The position numbers and the translations under genes were made by a program. The notes under the pieces were generated by a model, which saw only the letters and a list, made by a program, of their open reading frames with translations, made no database searches and had not been told where the DNA came from. DNA of 64,000 bases from RDYZ01 sp964518905 (GTDB lineage: Bacteria; Cyanobacteriota; Cyanobacteriia; Cyanobacteriales; Geitlerinemataceae). The stretch is from contig CAZFJL010000001.1 of assembly GCA_964518905.1 (NCBI GenBank), positions 1 through 64,000 on the forward strand, in the 5' to 3' direction. Shown here piece after piece: positions 34,975 through 44,429 of the stretch (positions are counted from its first letter, which is position 1; every line of letters begins with the position of its first letter).

Positions 34975-35064
34975 TTAAGCCTAGAGGCGTGTGGATTGGT
35001 CGGACTTGTAAATTTAACCTGTCTCAGGTGAAGATCCTAATAAGTCAACCATCCGGAGGGATGG
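34975..35064. other. Structured intergenic stretch, possibly a decayed IS605-type end
   Basis: Three small hairpins follow one another: GCCTAGAGGC (34979-34988), CCTGTCTCAGG (35018-35028) and CCATCC GGAG GGATGG (35049-35064). The segment AAGCCTAGAGGCGTGTGGATT resembles the AGCCTAAAGGCGTGGGGATT of the elements at 361-386 and 4495-4514, so it may be a decayed relative. Alternatively it is a structured leader of the hpsJ-like gene. No gene lies in 34847-35208. Confidence 0.3.
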
Positions 35065-35208
35065 ATTAAGACGTGAAAAATACGATCGGATCGTTACAGA
35101 GACTACCGAAAATCTCGATATTCTCGTACTTTAAAGTCAGTCCGTCTCGGACTCACGGCATCTGACAAGCGCCTCTCACGGTTTAAACTTCAGTTTCGAT
35201 AATCTGTT

Positions 35209-36009
35209 ATGCAAGCATCCAAGAAGCGATCGTCGCTGGCGGCCTTGAGCCTCAAGACGGTTGGAATCATTCTCATTGTTTCGTCACTGCTCGACTACAT
35301 TATTCTGCCGATTCCCTATCAGCCGCTCGATGTTGCTTGGCGCATCAGCCTTGCTTCGACGTTTGTCGATCGCGGCATCATTCCGATGATCGGTATCGGT
35401 CTGATGTTCACCGGCTACAAGATGGACACTGACGAGGGGCGTGGCGGTAGCGTTACCAAAAAGTGGCAATATCTTCCCTTCTGGGGTTTGGTTCTTGCGG
35501 CGGCTCTCGGTCTCTTCTTCCTCGTGTTAACGCCGATGCATCTCAACGATGTGCGATCCGCGAGCCAAGAGAGACTGGCTTCGATCGAGGCTGAAGCCCG
35601 CCGCGTCGAAAGCAACTTCAACGCACAACTCGGAACGGAAGAGTTCCAAACCCAACTCGAACAACAACAGGTCGAGGCAAAAGCGCAGTTTAAGGGCTTA
35701 CTCGAAAATCCCGAACGCCTGCAAGCCGTGATCGATAGCCCCGACACGCCGGACGAAATTAAGGCCGTGCTCGAAGAAGCGAAAACCAATCCGCAAGCCC
35801 TCGATGATTTCTTTGAAGAGCGTGTTGCTAATATTCCCGATCAAGTAATGGGTCGTGTGCGCGAACAGCAAGAAACGCAAACGCGCCAGGTCGGTCGTGA
35901 AGCAGGCAAATCGGCGATCCGTGTCGGTCTCAGCAGCTTTTTGCTAGCGATCGGCTACATCGTCATCGGCTGGACGGGACTGAAGGGCATGATGCGCCCA
36001 CGTCGCTAA
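35209..36009 (+). CDS. HpsJ-like membrane protein
   Basis: The 266-residue protein has four hydrophobic segments (about 16-36, 58-70, 90-108 and 240-258). Between the third and fourth is a long extracytoplasmic helical region (about 115-235) rich in Glu and Gln. The layout and the motifs LKTVGIILIVSSLLDYI and FVDRGIIPMIGIGLM match cyanobacterial HpsJ-family proteins linked with hormogonium polysaccharide secretion; that function is known for the family in filamentous species and only inferred here. A glycosyltransferase gene follows at 125 bp on the same strand. Confidence 0.7.
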   Translation: MQASKKRSSLAALSLKTVGIILIVSSLLDYIILPIPYQPLDVAWRISLASTFVDRGIIPMIGIGLMFTGYKMDTDEGRGGSVTKKWQYLPFWGLVLAAALGLFFLVLTPMHLNDVRSASQERLASIEAEARRVESNFNAQLGTEEFQTQLEQQQVEAKAQFKGLLENPERLQAVIDSPDTPDEIKAVLEEAKTNPQALDDFFEERVANIPDQVMGRVREQQETQTRQVGREAGKSAIRVGLSSFLLAIGYIVIGWTGLKGMMRPRR

Positions 36010-36134
36010 TGATGTTGTTCGTTATCTACGACGAACACTGACGAAAAACCTTGGTGAAAGCAGCTTCGATTGATGGATTTTGTCCCCGATTGAAGCTGTT
36101 TTTGCTAGGAGCGGAGATACCTGGAGGAACCGCA

Positions 36135-37007
36135 ATGTTTTCGATTTATATCCTGACCTATAACGAAGAAATCGATATCGCAGAGTGCATTGAATCGGCC
36201 ATGCTGTCGGATGACATCATCGTGGTGGATTCCCTCAGTCGCGATCGGACGGTCGAGATTGCCGAACGCTATCCCGTGCGTGTCATTCCCCACGCCTTCG
36301 AGAGCCACGGCAAGCAGCGCACGTGGATGTTGGAACAGGTGGAAACGAAATATGACTGGGTGTATATCCTCGAAGCGGATGAACGGATGACGCCGGAGCT
36401 GTTCGCCGAGTGTGTGCGAGCCTCCAAAGCGGGCGAGCATGAGAGCTATTTTGTGGCGGAACGGGTGATGTTTATGAATCGCTGGATTCGCCACAGCACG
36501 CAATATCCGCGCTATCAGTTGCGGCTGTTTCGGAAAGGATCGGTGTGGTTTGACGATTATGGCCATACGGAGCGCGAGGTCTGCACTGGAACGACGGGCT
36601 TTTTGCAGGAAACCTATCCGCACTATACGGCGGGTAAGGGGCTGAGTCGCTGGCTCGATAAACACAATCGCTACTCTAGCGACGAGGCGATCGAAACGCT
36701 GCGTCAATTGGAATCCGGGCGAATTCTCTGGAAGCAAATGTTTTTTGGGGAGTCGGAGGTCAAGCGCCGCCATGCGCTGAAAGGCTTGTCGCTGCGTTTG
36801 CCGTTTCGTCCTGCGATTCGTTTTCTTTACATGTATTTCGGTTTGGGTGGCATTTGGGATGGTCGTGCGGGGTTTGCCTGGTGTATGTTGCAGGCGTTTT
36901 ATGAGTACATTATTGTGCTGAAGACGCGCGAGCTCCAAGAGCTGCCGCCGGGGAGTCACATCCGATCGAAGTCGATGTCCAAGGTGCTGGCCTCTTCGGA
37001 TACCTAG
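36135..37007 (+). CDS. Family 2 glycosyltransferase
   Basis: From the ATG at 36135, with a strong GGAGGA Shine-Dalgarno at 36123-36128, the protein is 290 residues. The GT-A fold core is clear: FSIYILTYNEEIDIAECIESA, IIVVDSLSRDRTVEIAERY (nucleotide-sugar pocket) and the metal-binding EADERM, then RYQLRLFRKG and HTEREV acceptor-side motifs. A hydrophobic C-terminal region (about 220-265) may touch the membrane. This lineage transfers sugars in extracellular or lipopolysaccharide synthesis. Linked with the hpsJ-like gene, it suggests an exopolysaccharide role, which is inference. Confidence 0.92.
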   Translation: MFSIYILTYNEEIDIAECIESAMLSDDIIVVDSLSRDRTVEIAERYPVRVIPHAFESHGKQRTWMLEQVETKYDWVYILEADERMTPELFAECVRASKAGEHESYFVAERVMFMNRWIRHSTQYPRYQLRLFRKGSVWFDDYGHTEREVCTGTTGFLQETYPHYTAGKGLSRWLDKHNRYSSDEAIETLRQLESGRILWKQMFFGESEVKRRHALKGLSLRLPFRPAIRFLYMYFGLGGIWDGRAGFAWCMLQAFYEYIIVLKTRELQELPPGSHIRSKSMSKVLASSDT

Positions 37008-37033
37008 CCTCGGAGACTTGAGACTGATCGGGG

Positions 37034-39613
37034 TTACGGCTGGGGAGCGATCGTGGGCGGCGTACCGATCGCGGGGCGACGCATCAGCAGGGTTTGCCAT
37101 TGCCCGATCGCTTCCGCCGTCCACAGCCAGTTTTGGGCGAGCTGTTGCGGCTGGAGCGCTAGAGCATCCTGAGTCAGGATGAGATCGCGTAGGGCGATTG
37201 CGGCTTCACTGCGATCGCGCCGATCTAGAGTTAGGGCAAGACCGGCCTTGAGCGAGAGTTCGACGGTTTGGCGATCGAGGCTTGAACCGGCAACGCTGAG
37301 ATTCGCAGCCTCAGATGGGGAATCCAGCAGGGCGATCGCGTCGCGCCACACGCGATCGGCGTCATCGAGGCGATCGTCCGCGTAGTACGCCCAGCCCAGC
37401 GCCGTACGATACAGCAGATTATCGGGGTCGGGCTGACGTTCTACCGCCGCCGTCCAGTAGCGCCACGCATCATCGTAGCTCGCGTCTAACTGACCGGCGA
37501 CGCGCGTTTGCCATGCCCAGCGGCCTTTGAGAAATTGCACATCACCGCGATCGAGCGCCTCCACTGGGATCAGCGCCAGTAATGATCCCGCACGCTCCAC
37601 GGAACCGAGATCGAGGAGCTGCTCAATGATCGGTAAGGCCGTCATCCAGTCGCCGCGTGCGATCGCGGTGCTGGCCTGGGCGACACGGGCATCGAGATTG
37701 GCTGCGGTGGGAGGCGAATCGCTAACACCGTTGGGCGTGGCCTCGATCGCGGTTAACGGATCGCGAACGTTTGATCGAAGACGTTGCCACCCGCTAAAAC
37801 CAATGATGGCGACGATGATGCTGATGCCGATGACAAGCTTTTTGGTTGGACGGATTAACCGGCGATCGGGTTGGCGTGGTGATCGCGAGGGGGAGTGGCG
37901 GTTTGGTGGTTTGGAGTGATCGGAAGTGGCTGGCGCGAGGGGGGATCGAGAGCTGGGCAATGCTTGCCGATGGTTGGGTGGGAAGTGACGACGATCGCGA
38001 GAATCTTGACGATTTTGGCCGTCCGAACCCGTGCGATTCGCGGATTCGGGGGGGGGAATACTCTCGTCGATCGGCAGGGCGATCGAGGTGTCGGTTAAAC
38101 CATCGAGTAGCTGATCGTCGGGTAATAGATCGGGGAGCAGATCCGGTTCAATATCTGCGACTTGATCGATCGGGCTGAGGTTTGCGTCAATGGGCGGCGG
38201 CGCGATCGAGATCGAATCTGATCCCGAATCTGATCCCGAATCCGAACCCAAATCCGACGAAAAATCACTCAGCAGGTCAGCATCGCGCGATTCAATGAGG
38301 TCGATCGTGACCAGATCAGGGAGACGCGGATCGGGTATGCCTTGCCAGGTCGTCGGTTCATGCGGTGCAGCCCTCATCAGATGCCCATCGAATTCTGGAT
38401 GGAGATAAAACACCGGCAGCGCCCAATACAGTTGGCGCGATCCGAAGCTCGAAATTAAACCCTGCCTCGCTCGACTGAGACTGAGGTCGATCGCCACGCC
38501 CTGGCTCAGATTGCGGTAAAACAGCCGCGTTAAGCTGAGGGCGACATCGTCGGGGATGCGTTCCGCCATCGCTAACACCGCCGGGATACGTCGATCGATC
38601 GACGCTTCGGCCAAATTACTTGCACCGTCGAGATCCGCATCATGATCGCGATGCGCCCCGCGACAGGAGTTGAAGATCGCCAGCCGAATCCCGTTATTGC
38701 TCAACAGTCCGGCCAGATCCTCGCCCGATAACCTCTCGGTTAGTCCGGTTTTCCCATTCACGAGGGACACCGCGCCGCCATGCCGCCCCGAAACGCTATG
38801 ACCCGAGTAGTGAAAAATCTGATAGTTGCCGTGTTCGAGCGCCTGGGTCAGGGTTTGGCGATCGGGGTGTTCCAGCAGCGTGATCTGCATGGCCGCTTGG
38901 GAATGTTTGAGTTCGGCGAGGAGATCCCGCGTTTCCTGAGCGAGGGCGAGTTCGGTTTGATCGTTCGGGGTGGCGATCACCATCAAAATTCGGACCGGCT
39001 CACCGGCAGCTAGGGCAGCGGGCAAGGGGCCATAGAGACTGCTCGGACGATAGCGCGAAAAGAGGATATTTGTCCCGGCGGCGAGGGGCTGGTCGAGATC
39101 GTGGAGGACTTCCCAGGGCAGGCGATTGAGCGGTTCGCCTTTGATGCCGAGGCGTAGACGGAGCGGCGTTTGGCGGTGTTGGGCGATCGCCTGAGCCATC
39201 ATCCAGCTATCGCGCAAACTATCGCAAAACAACGCGTTGAACAGCTCTTTGCCCAACGACACGAGATCCTGAGCTGATCGTGACGATCGATTGGCCAGGG
39301 GATCGCCCTCTAAGCGTTCGTATCCTGAGCTGGAATTCTCCTCAAAATCATCAAAATCGACTAAATCACCACTATCATCGCCGCTGGGCGCTTCGCCGAT
39401 CTGGAGCATTTGCACGAGCGGATCTTGCATCAGTGATCGCGCATGGTGCAACCACCGATCCACCGGCCAGGTGACCTGCTCTTCCGCCAGGGGAACGCCA
39501 GGTTCAACGCGCTCGGTGCGAACCAGATAGTCGCGATCGCCAACGGGCGTTACAGAAATGTGAAATTCTTGGGTCACGGTTCCCCGAAGTCGAGCCGATC
39601 GCTCGGTTAGCAC
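37034..39613 (-). CDS. CHAT domain protein with C-terminal membrane anchor and TPR-like tail
   Basis: The 859-residue protein begins with an N-terminal beta/helical region (about 1-160) and a CHAT (caspase HetF associated with TPRs) domain at about 165-420. The catalytic dyad is visible: His 272 in FHYSGHS and Cys 317 in FNSCRGA. A long acidic and Ser/Pro-rich linker (about 420-580, with repeated SDLGSDSGSDSGSDS) leads to one membrane helix (about 590-606), then a helical TPR-like tail (about 650-850). CHAT proteins are caspase-fold cysteine peptidases. Topology suggests the peptidase faces the cytoplasm and the tail the periplasm. The substrate is unknown. Confidence 0.88.
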   Translation of the reverse strand: MLTERSARLRGTVTQEFHISVTPVGDRDYLVRTERVEPGVPLAEEQVTWPVDRWLHHARSLMQDPLVQMLQIGEAPSGDDSGDLVDFDDFEENSSSGYERLEGDPLANRSSRSAQDLVSLGKELFNALFCDSLRDSWMMAQAIAQHRQTPLRLRLGIKGEPLNRLPWEVLHDLDQPLAAGTNILFSRYRPSSLYGPLPAALAAGEPVRILMVIATPNDQTELALAQETRDLLAELKHSQAAMQITLLEHPDRQTLTQALEHGNYQIFHYSGHSVSGRHGGAVSLVNGKTGLTERLSGEDLAGLLSNNGIRLAIFNSCRGAHRDHDADLDGASNLAEASIDRRIPAVLAMAERIPDDVALSLTRLFYRNLSQGVAIDLSLSRARQGLISSFGSRQLYWALPVFYLHPEFDGHLMRAAPHEPTTWQGIPDPRLPDLVTIDLIESRDADLLSDFSSDLGSDSGSDSGSDSISIAPPPIDANLSPIDQVADIEPDLLPDLLPDDQLLDGLTDTSIALPIDESIPPPESANRTGSDGQNRQDSRDRRHFPPNHRQALPSSRSPLAPATSDHSKPPNRHSPSRSPRQPDRRLIRPTKKLVIGISIIVAIIGFSGWQRLRSNVRDPLTAIEATPNGVSDSPPTAANLDARVAQASTAIARGDWMTALPIIEQLLDLGSVERAGSLLALIPVEALDRGDVQFLKGRWAWQTRVAGQLDASYDDAWRYWTAAVERQPDPDNLLYRTALGWAYYADDRLDDADRVWRDAIALLDSPSEAANLSVAGSSLDRQTVELSLKAGLALTLDRRDRSEAAIALRDLILTQDALALQPQQLAQNWLWTAEAIGQWQTLLMRRPAIGTPPTIAPQP

Positions 39614-39962
39614 CAGGTTTATTCTAGCCGCTCACTATTCCCCCAACAGTGACGGACGGATCGCCGCTCCAGTCCATGTACCTCCACGCCAAGGCTTAAC
39701 CCAGCCTGCCCGATCGGTGCGTTGATCCCGATCCGCCCAGTGGAATCGACATCCATCGCGATCGCGCCGATCCATTCGCACCGATCCATATCTCAGCGGA
39801 TCTCGCCAAGAAATTCAAAAAATGTCTTTATGGGGTCTTTGGGCTTTGTGCCACCCCTATAATCGAACTTGATAAACGGATGAATCGTACGTTGCGGGCT
39901 GCTCATCGCACACGATTTTTACCGCATCTCTACCGTCTCGAATCGCCCGATTCGCTGTCCTT
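39614..39962. other. Divergent promoter region between a CHAT gene and the hybrid kinase-cyclase
   Basis: About 350 bp with no supported gene. It must serve both divergent genes. It is GC-rich with HIP1-like sites at the CHAT end and AT-richer near 39800-39900. Confidence 0.45.
39858..39863 (+). promoter_or_regulatory. Candidate -10 box for the hybrid kinase-cyclase gene
   Basis: A perfect TATAAT lies 99 bp before the ATG of the gene at 39963. No good TTGACA is seen at 16-18 bp upstream, so the -35 element is weak, as is common in cyanobacteria. This is a motif match only. Confidence 0.35.
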
Positions 39963-42900
39963 ATGTCTCTTGATCGACTGACTCGACGCTGGCGGCCACT
40001 ATCGCTCAATGCGATTCTCGTTGTTCCGTTTGTCTTGCAGATTGTCGGGGCGGTGAGCTTGACCGGTTGGCTTGCATCGCGCAGCAGCCGTTATGCCGTC
40101 AGAGAAGCGATCAATGAGCTGACAATCCAGGTCAACGACAAAATCGAATCGCATATTGATAACTACCTCAAAATGCCGCACCTGATTTTGCAGGCCAACG
40201 GCATCGCGATCACCACCAATATTCTCGATTCCCAGGATTTCACCGCCCTCGAACAGCATTTTTTCTCCCAGCTTCAGTTTTATACGGCGGTGGACTATCT
40301 GTTCTTTGGGCGTGCTGACGGCCAGTTTATCGGGGTTCAGAATTTGCCGGGGGGGATGGTCAGCAAAGTGCGCGATGCACGCACGGCTCCGCTGCGTGTG
40401 GTGTATCAGCTCGATCGCGAGGGGCAACACGTCCGCCAAGACAGTTCGAGTCCCTACACCCCGCTCGATCGCCCGTGGTATCTCGCTGCCGTCCAGCGCG
40501 GACGCCCGACCTGGAGCCCGATTTTCACTTCGGCTCATCTGGGGGTACTGCAAATTGCGCCCGCGATCCCGCTCTATAACGACGATGACGAATTGCTCGG
40601 GGTCTTAGCTTCCACGCTGCAACTATCCAACATCAGCAAATTTTTAGACGCACTAACGATCGGCAAGAGTGGCTTTGCGGTGATTATTGAGCCGTCGGGT
40701 GATCTGGTGGCGATTTCCACGGGCGAAAGCGTTGCGGATGACGAGGGAGAACGCATTCGCTTGACGGAAAGTCGTAACCCCACGATCGTCAGTGTTGCGC
40801 AGCAGCTTGAGGCGGAGTTCGGCAGTTTCGATCGGATCACGCAAGCCAAAAGCGTGGTGTACCGCGTGCAGGGCGACGCCCTGCATGTACGGGCGACACC
40901 GTTTCGGGATGGGCGCGGCCTGGATTGGACGATCATCACGATCGTGCCAGAATCCGACTTTATGGCCGAAATTAACGCCAGTCGTCGCCTGACGATCTCG
41001 CTGTGTGCGGTGGCCGCGATCGGTGCGATCGGTTTTGGGGTGCTGATCGTGCGCTGGGTCACGACCCCAGTGCGTCAGCTCAGTGACGTCGCCGAGCAAC
41101 TCGCCCAAGGGGAATGGACGTCGCCGCAAATTCCGGCGGCTCGATCGAAGGAAGTCACCCGGCTGGCCACAAGTTTTACGCACATGTCGAGGCAACTACA
41201 AACCTCATTTCACACCCTGGAACAGCGCAATGCCGAAATGGGCAACCTCAATGCCGAACTCCAGCGGCTCGATCGGCTCAAGGATGAATTTCTCGCCAAC
41301 ACCTCCCACGAGTTACGAACCCCGCTTAACGGCACGATCGGCATTGCCGAATCGATGCTCGACGGCGCGGCGGGCGACCTCACCCCGCCCCAACGTCAGA
41401 ATCTTGACCTGATTGTTCGCAGCAGCTACCGACTCGCCACCCTCGTCAATGACCTGCTCGATTTCTCGAAACTGCGCTACAACGAGATCCAGCTTCAGCA
41501 GCAACCCGTCGGCATTCGTGAAGCCGTCGAAGTGGTCTTCGCGTTTTGTTTGCCGCAACTTCAGCGCAAATCGATCGAGCTAATCGACGCTATTTCGCCG
41601 GATATTCCCCTCGTGTATGCCGACGAAAATCGGCTTCAGCAGATTCTCTACAACCTAATCGGCAACGCGATTAAATTCACCGACCAAGGCTTTATCGGCG
41701 TGACGGCGGCGATTTTGCCCAGCACAGCAGCGATGACGCCTCCGTCTGAAAACGCCGATGTTAGTCTTGATCCCCGCGATGAGCGCGATCCCAGCGTTGC
41801 TAATAATCTTGACGATCTTGGCGATCGCGATCGGCTTGACGAGATCTATCCCAGCGACACCGATCCATCCCAACAAATCCAGCCATCCCCCTCACCCCGA
41901 CAGCTCGCCATCACCATCATCGATACCGGCATCGGCATCACCCCCGAACAGCAAACCCGCATTTTTGACTACTTCGAGCAAGCCGACGGCTCCACGGCTC
42001 GTGAATATGGCGGAACTGGCCTGGGGCTAACCCTCGCGCAGGAATTCGTCGAGCTGCACGGTGGGACGCTGTCGGTTAATTCTGTACCGGGGATCGGCTC
42101 CCAGTTTTGCTTTACGCTGCCGATCGCAGAGGCCGCCACGATCGCGGCGGCGACATCACCCGCGAAACCGATCGCGATCACCGACACGCTCACCGACTTT
42201 GAACGGGCGATCGGTCTCGACGACGAGATCAGCGCCCCAGACCAGAGCCAGATCGCGGTAGCGGCACGCTTTCATATCCTCGTGGTGGATGATGAGCCGA
42301 TCAATCAACAGGTGCTACTGAATCATTTATCGGTAGAGGGCTACCGGATCACCACGGCGGCGGATGGACGCGAGGCGATCGCGGCGATCGACGCCGACGA
42401 TCCACCGGATTTGGTGCTGCTTGACGTGATGATGCCCAAGTTGACAGGGTATGAAGTGTGCAAAATTTTGCGCGAGACCTACACCGCGACCCAGTTGCCG
42501 ATCGTGCTGATCACGGCCAAAAATCAGGTCGAAGATATCGTCGAAGGCTTGAGCGTGGGCGCGAACGATTACCTCACCAAACCGATTCGCAAAAAAGAAC
42601 TGCTCGCCCGCATTAATACCCATCTCAATCTGTCGAAAATCGGCTCGGCTTACGGGCGCTTCGTGCCGCGCGAATTTTTACGGTTTCTTCAAAAAGACAG
42701 CATTGTCGATGTCGAACTCGGTGATAGTGTCGAGCGCGAGATGACGATCGTTTTTGCCGATATTCGCGGCTTCACGCGACTGAGCGAGGGGATGACGCCC
42801 GCCGAAAATTTTCGCTTCATTAACGACTACCTCTCGCAAATGGAGCCGGTGATCGCCGAGTACGACGGGTTCATCGATAAGTACATCGGTGATGCGATCA

Positions 42901-43460
42901 TGGCGCTGTTTCCCAATTCGGCAGACGACGGATTGCAGGCCGCGATCGCCATGCTCGGACGGCTCGCAACCTATAACGAAACACGTGACCGGCAGTCGCT
43001 CGAACCGATCGCGATCGGTATCGGGATCAACACCGGCTCGTTGATGCTCGGTACGGTCGGCGGAACCCTGCGGATGGATAGCACCGTCGTCGGCGATACG
43101 GTCAATCTCACCTCACGCCTCGAAGGGCTAACCAAGGTCTACGGGACACCGCTACTGATCACTCATAATGTGGTCGCCACTCTGCAAGATCCGGCGGTGT
43201 ACTGTCTGCGGATGATCGACCATGTAACCATGCGCGGCAAGTCCGAAGCGGTCTCAATTTTTGAGGTGTTCGATGGCGATCCGTCGGAGTTGCGATCGCA
43301 AAAATATGAAATGAAATCCAGTTTTGAACAGGCCGTGCTTGATTTTTATCAGACCAACTTTGAGGCGGCACAGATGGGGTTTGAGCGGTGTTTAGCCAAA
43401 GCTCCCGGCGATCGCGCCGCGCAGATCTATCGCGATCGGTGTCGCCTTAAACTCGTTTAG
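39963..43460 (+). CDS. Hybrid sensor kinase: dCACHE-HAMP-HisKA-HATPase-receiver-class III nucleotide cyclase
   Basis: The 1165-residue multi-domain sensor has membrane helices at about 17-37 and 342-364 around a dCACHE extracellular sensor (PWYLAAVQRGRPTWSP and APAIPLYNDDDELLGVL motifs), a HAMP (about 365-415), a coiled coil, HisKA with His 449 in NTSHELRTPL, HATPase with DENRLQQILYNLIGNAIKF and GGTGLGLTLA, a receiver with Asp 821 in LLDVMMP, and a C-terminal class III cyclase with metal-site Asp 933 (VFADIRGFT) and Asp 977 (YIGDAIMALF). It should sense a periplasmic small ligand and control cAMP (possibly cGMP). The kinase core has a long acidic insertion (about 590-640) within the ATPase. 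The architecture resembles cyanobacterial CyaC-type cyclases but with an external sensor. Confidence 0.93.
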   Translation: MSLDRLTRRWRPLSLNAILVVPFVLQIVGAVSLTGWLASRSSRYAVREAINELTIQVNDKIESHIDNYLKMPHLILQANGIAITTNILDSQDFTALEQHFFSQLQFYTAVDYLFFGRADGQFIGVQNLPGGMVSKVRDARTAPLRVVYQLDREGQHVRQDSSSPYTPLDRPWYLAAVQRGRPTWSPIFTSAHLGVLQIAPAIPLYNDDDELLGVLASTLQLSNISKFLDALTIGKSGFAVIIEPSGDLVAISTGESVADDEGERIRLTESRNPTIVSVAQQLEAEFGSFDRITQAKSVVYRVQGDALHVRATPFRDGRGLDWTIITIVPESDFMAEINASRRLTISLCAVAAIGAIGFGVLIVRWVTTPVRQLSDVAEQLAQGEWTSPQIPAARSKEVTRLATSFTHMSRQLQTSFHTLEQRNAEMGNLNAELQRLDRLKDEFLANTSHELRTPLNGTIGIAESMLDGAAGDLTPPQRQNLDLIVRSSYRLATLVNDLLDFSKLRYNEIQLQQQPVGIREAVEVVFAFCLPQLQRKSIELIDAISPDIPLVYADENRLQQILYNLIGNAIKFTDQGFIGVTAAILPSTAAMTPPSENADVSLDPRDERDPSVANNLDDLGDRDRLDEIYPSDTDPSQQIQPSPSPRQLAITIIDTGIGITPEQQTRIFDYFEQADGSTAREYGGTGLGLTLAQEFVELHGGTLSVNSVPGIGSQFCFTLPIAEAATIAAATSPAKPIAITDTLTDFERAIGLDDEISAPDQSQIAVAARFHILVVDDEPINQQVLLNHLSVEGYRITTAADGREAIAAIDADDPPDLVLLDVMMPKLTGYEVCKILRETYTATQLPIVLITAKNQVEDIVEGLSVGANDYLTKPIRKKELLARINTHLNLSKIGSAYGRFVPREFLRFLQKDSIVDVELGDSVEREMTIVFADIRGFTRLSEGMTPAENFRFINDYLSQMEPVIAEYDGFIDKYIGDAIMALFPNSADDGLQAAIAMLGRLATYNETRDRQSLEPIAIGIGINTGSLMLGTVGGTLRMDSTVVGDTVNLTSRLEGLTKVYGTPLLITHNVVATLQDPAVYCLRMIDHVTMRGKSEAVSIFEVFDGDPSELRSQKYEMKSSFEQAVLDFYQTNFEAAQMGFERCLAKAPGDRAAQIYRDRCRLKLV

Positions 43461-43653
43461 TCCTTCCGATCGTCGATCGCGCTTGTGTTCGAGCGTTCTT
43501 AGCGAGCAACCAAAATAGTTGCGCGATCGGAATCGCGACAGCCTCATCATCATTCGATTCGCACAGCGTGATCCTAAAGAAAGCACAAATAGCAACCCAC
43601 CGCCGGTAACGAAGTCCAATTTTTTTGCTAATGTCGTTTAGCATGAATATTTA

Positions 43654-43727
43654 GCCTCAGTAGCTCAGTGGATAGCAGCATCCGCCTTCTAAGCGGAGGG
43701 TCATAGGTTCGAATCCTATCTGAGGCG
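43654..43727 (+). tRNA. tRNA-Arg (anticodon UCU)
   Basis: A complete cloverleaf is visible: acceptor stem GCCTCAG with CTGAGGC plus discriminator G, D arm TAGCTCAGTGGATAGCAGCA, anticodon stem TCCGC/GCGGA with loop CTTCTAA (anticodon TCT), and T arm with GGTTCGAATCC. CCA is not encoded. It decodes AGA and AGG arginine codons, which are rare in these HIP1-rich genes. Confidence 0.95.
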
Positions 43728-43810
43728 CTATCGTTTGGCAGATTGTACGTGCAGTTTGTCGCTGATTTTTGGCTTGAAAGGTTCCGCGATCGCGCTGCCC
43801 CAAGCTGAGG

Positions 43811-44191
43811 TCAGGAATGATTGGGACGATCGACGATCGTGGCCTCAACGTCGATCGTTTGCGTGTAGTTGGCATCCGCAGAGGACGCCGCCGGGTTCGG
43901 GGTCGAGCTGGTCGATCCTGCGGTGTCGGCAGTATTGGTCGCATCACGACGAAAACCGGCAAATAGCGATCGATCGCGCACCGACTCGGCCACCATTTTG
44001 GACAATTCCGAAAACAACAGCGCCATCAGCGCCACATCGTCAATTTGCCCGAGGATCGGCACAATATCCGGCGAGAGATCCAGCGGGCTGATTAGATAAA
44101 TCAGCGACCCGAGGATCACCCAACCGCGATATTGCGGATTTCGCAGGATTGTACGATAGGCCAGCGCCAGGGTTGAGAGCAATGCATTCAT
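43811..44191 (-). CDS. YkvA family (DUF1232) membrane protein
   Basis: From the ATG at 44191 the 126-residue protein has a DUF1232 core with two membrane-embedded helices: RGWVILGSLIYLISPLDLSPDIVPILGQIDDVALMALLF, quoted only as its key parts YLISPLDLSPDIVP and GQIDDV. A polar Ser/Thr/Asn-rich tail follows. The family is widespread and small; function is unknown, with some members proposed to affect membrane traffic or metal sensitivity. Upstream in-frame codons add no homology. Confidence 0.85.
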   Translation of the reverse strand: MNALLSTLALAYRTILRNPQYRGWVILGSLIYLISPLDLSPDIVPILGQIDDVALMALLFSELSKMVAESVRDRSLFAGFRRDATNTADTAGSTSSTPNPAASSADANYTQTIDVEATIVDRPNHS

Positions 44192-44323
44192 TAATTTGAG
44201 TCGCGACAAAAAGGCAAAACAGGGCGCGATCGGGTTCAATCAAGATCTCCGGCCAGACGTAAAGTCGCGCCGGGAACCAAAATATAGCAAGAGAGCAAAG
44301 GTTAGGACGATGTTTCCAAACAC

Positions 44324-44378
44324 CGTAGCGCAGGCTTCTAGCCTGTCCGATCTTTGCAGGCTAGAAGCCTGCGCTACG
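44324..44378. repeat. 55-bp imperfect palindrome between YkvA and CHAT genes
   Basis: CGTAGCGCAGGCTTCTAGCCTG pairs with CAGGCTAGAAGCCTGCGCTACG around a short loop (TCCGATCTTTG), given here as two halves. It is a dispersed cyanobacterial intergenic palindrome type. It sits 51 bp downstream of the CHAT gene's stop and could act as its terminator, though without a T run. Confidence 0.8.
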
Positions 44379-44429
44379 AAATTTGATCGCCCTACTCTTG
44401 AATTACCTGGCTGTTATCGTCCCTCTAGC

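Noticed and set aside
43461..43653. A small minus-strand gene near the tRNA
   Set aside because: Frames here overlap the kinase-cyclase end and lack any motif or start signal; treated as spacer before tRNA-Arg.
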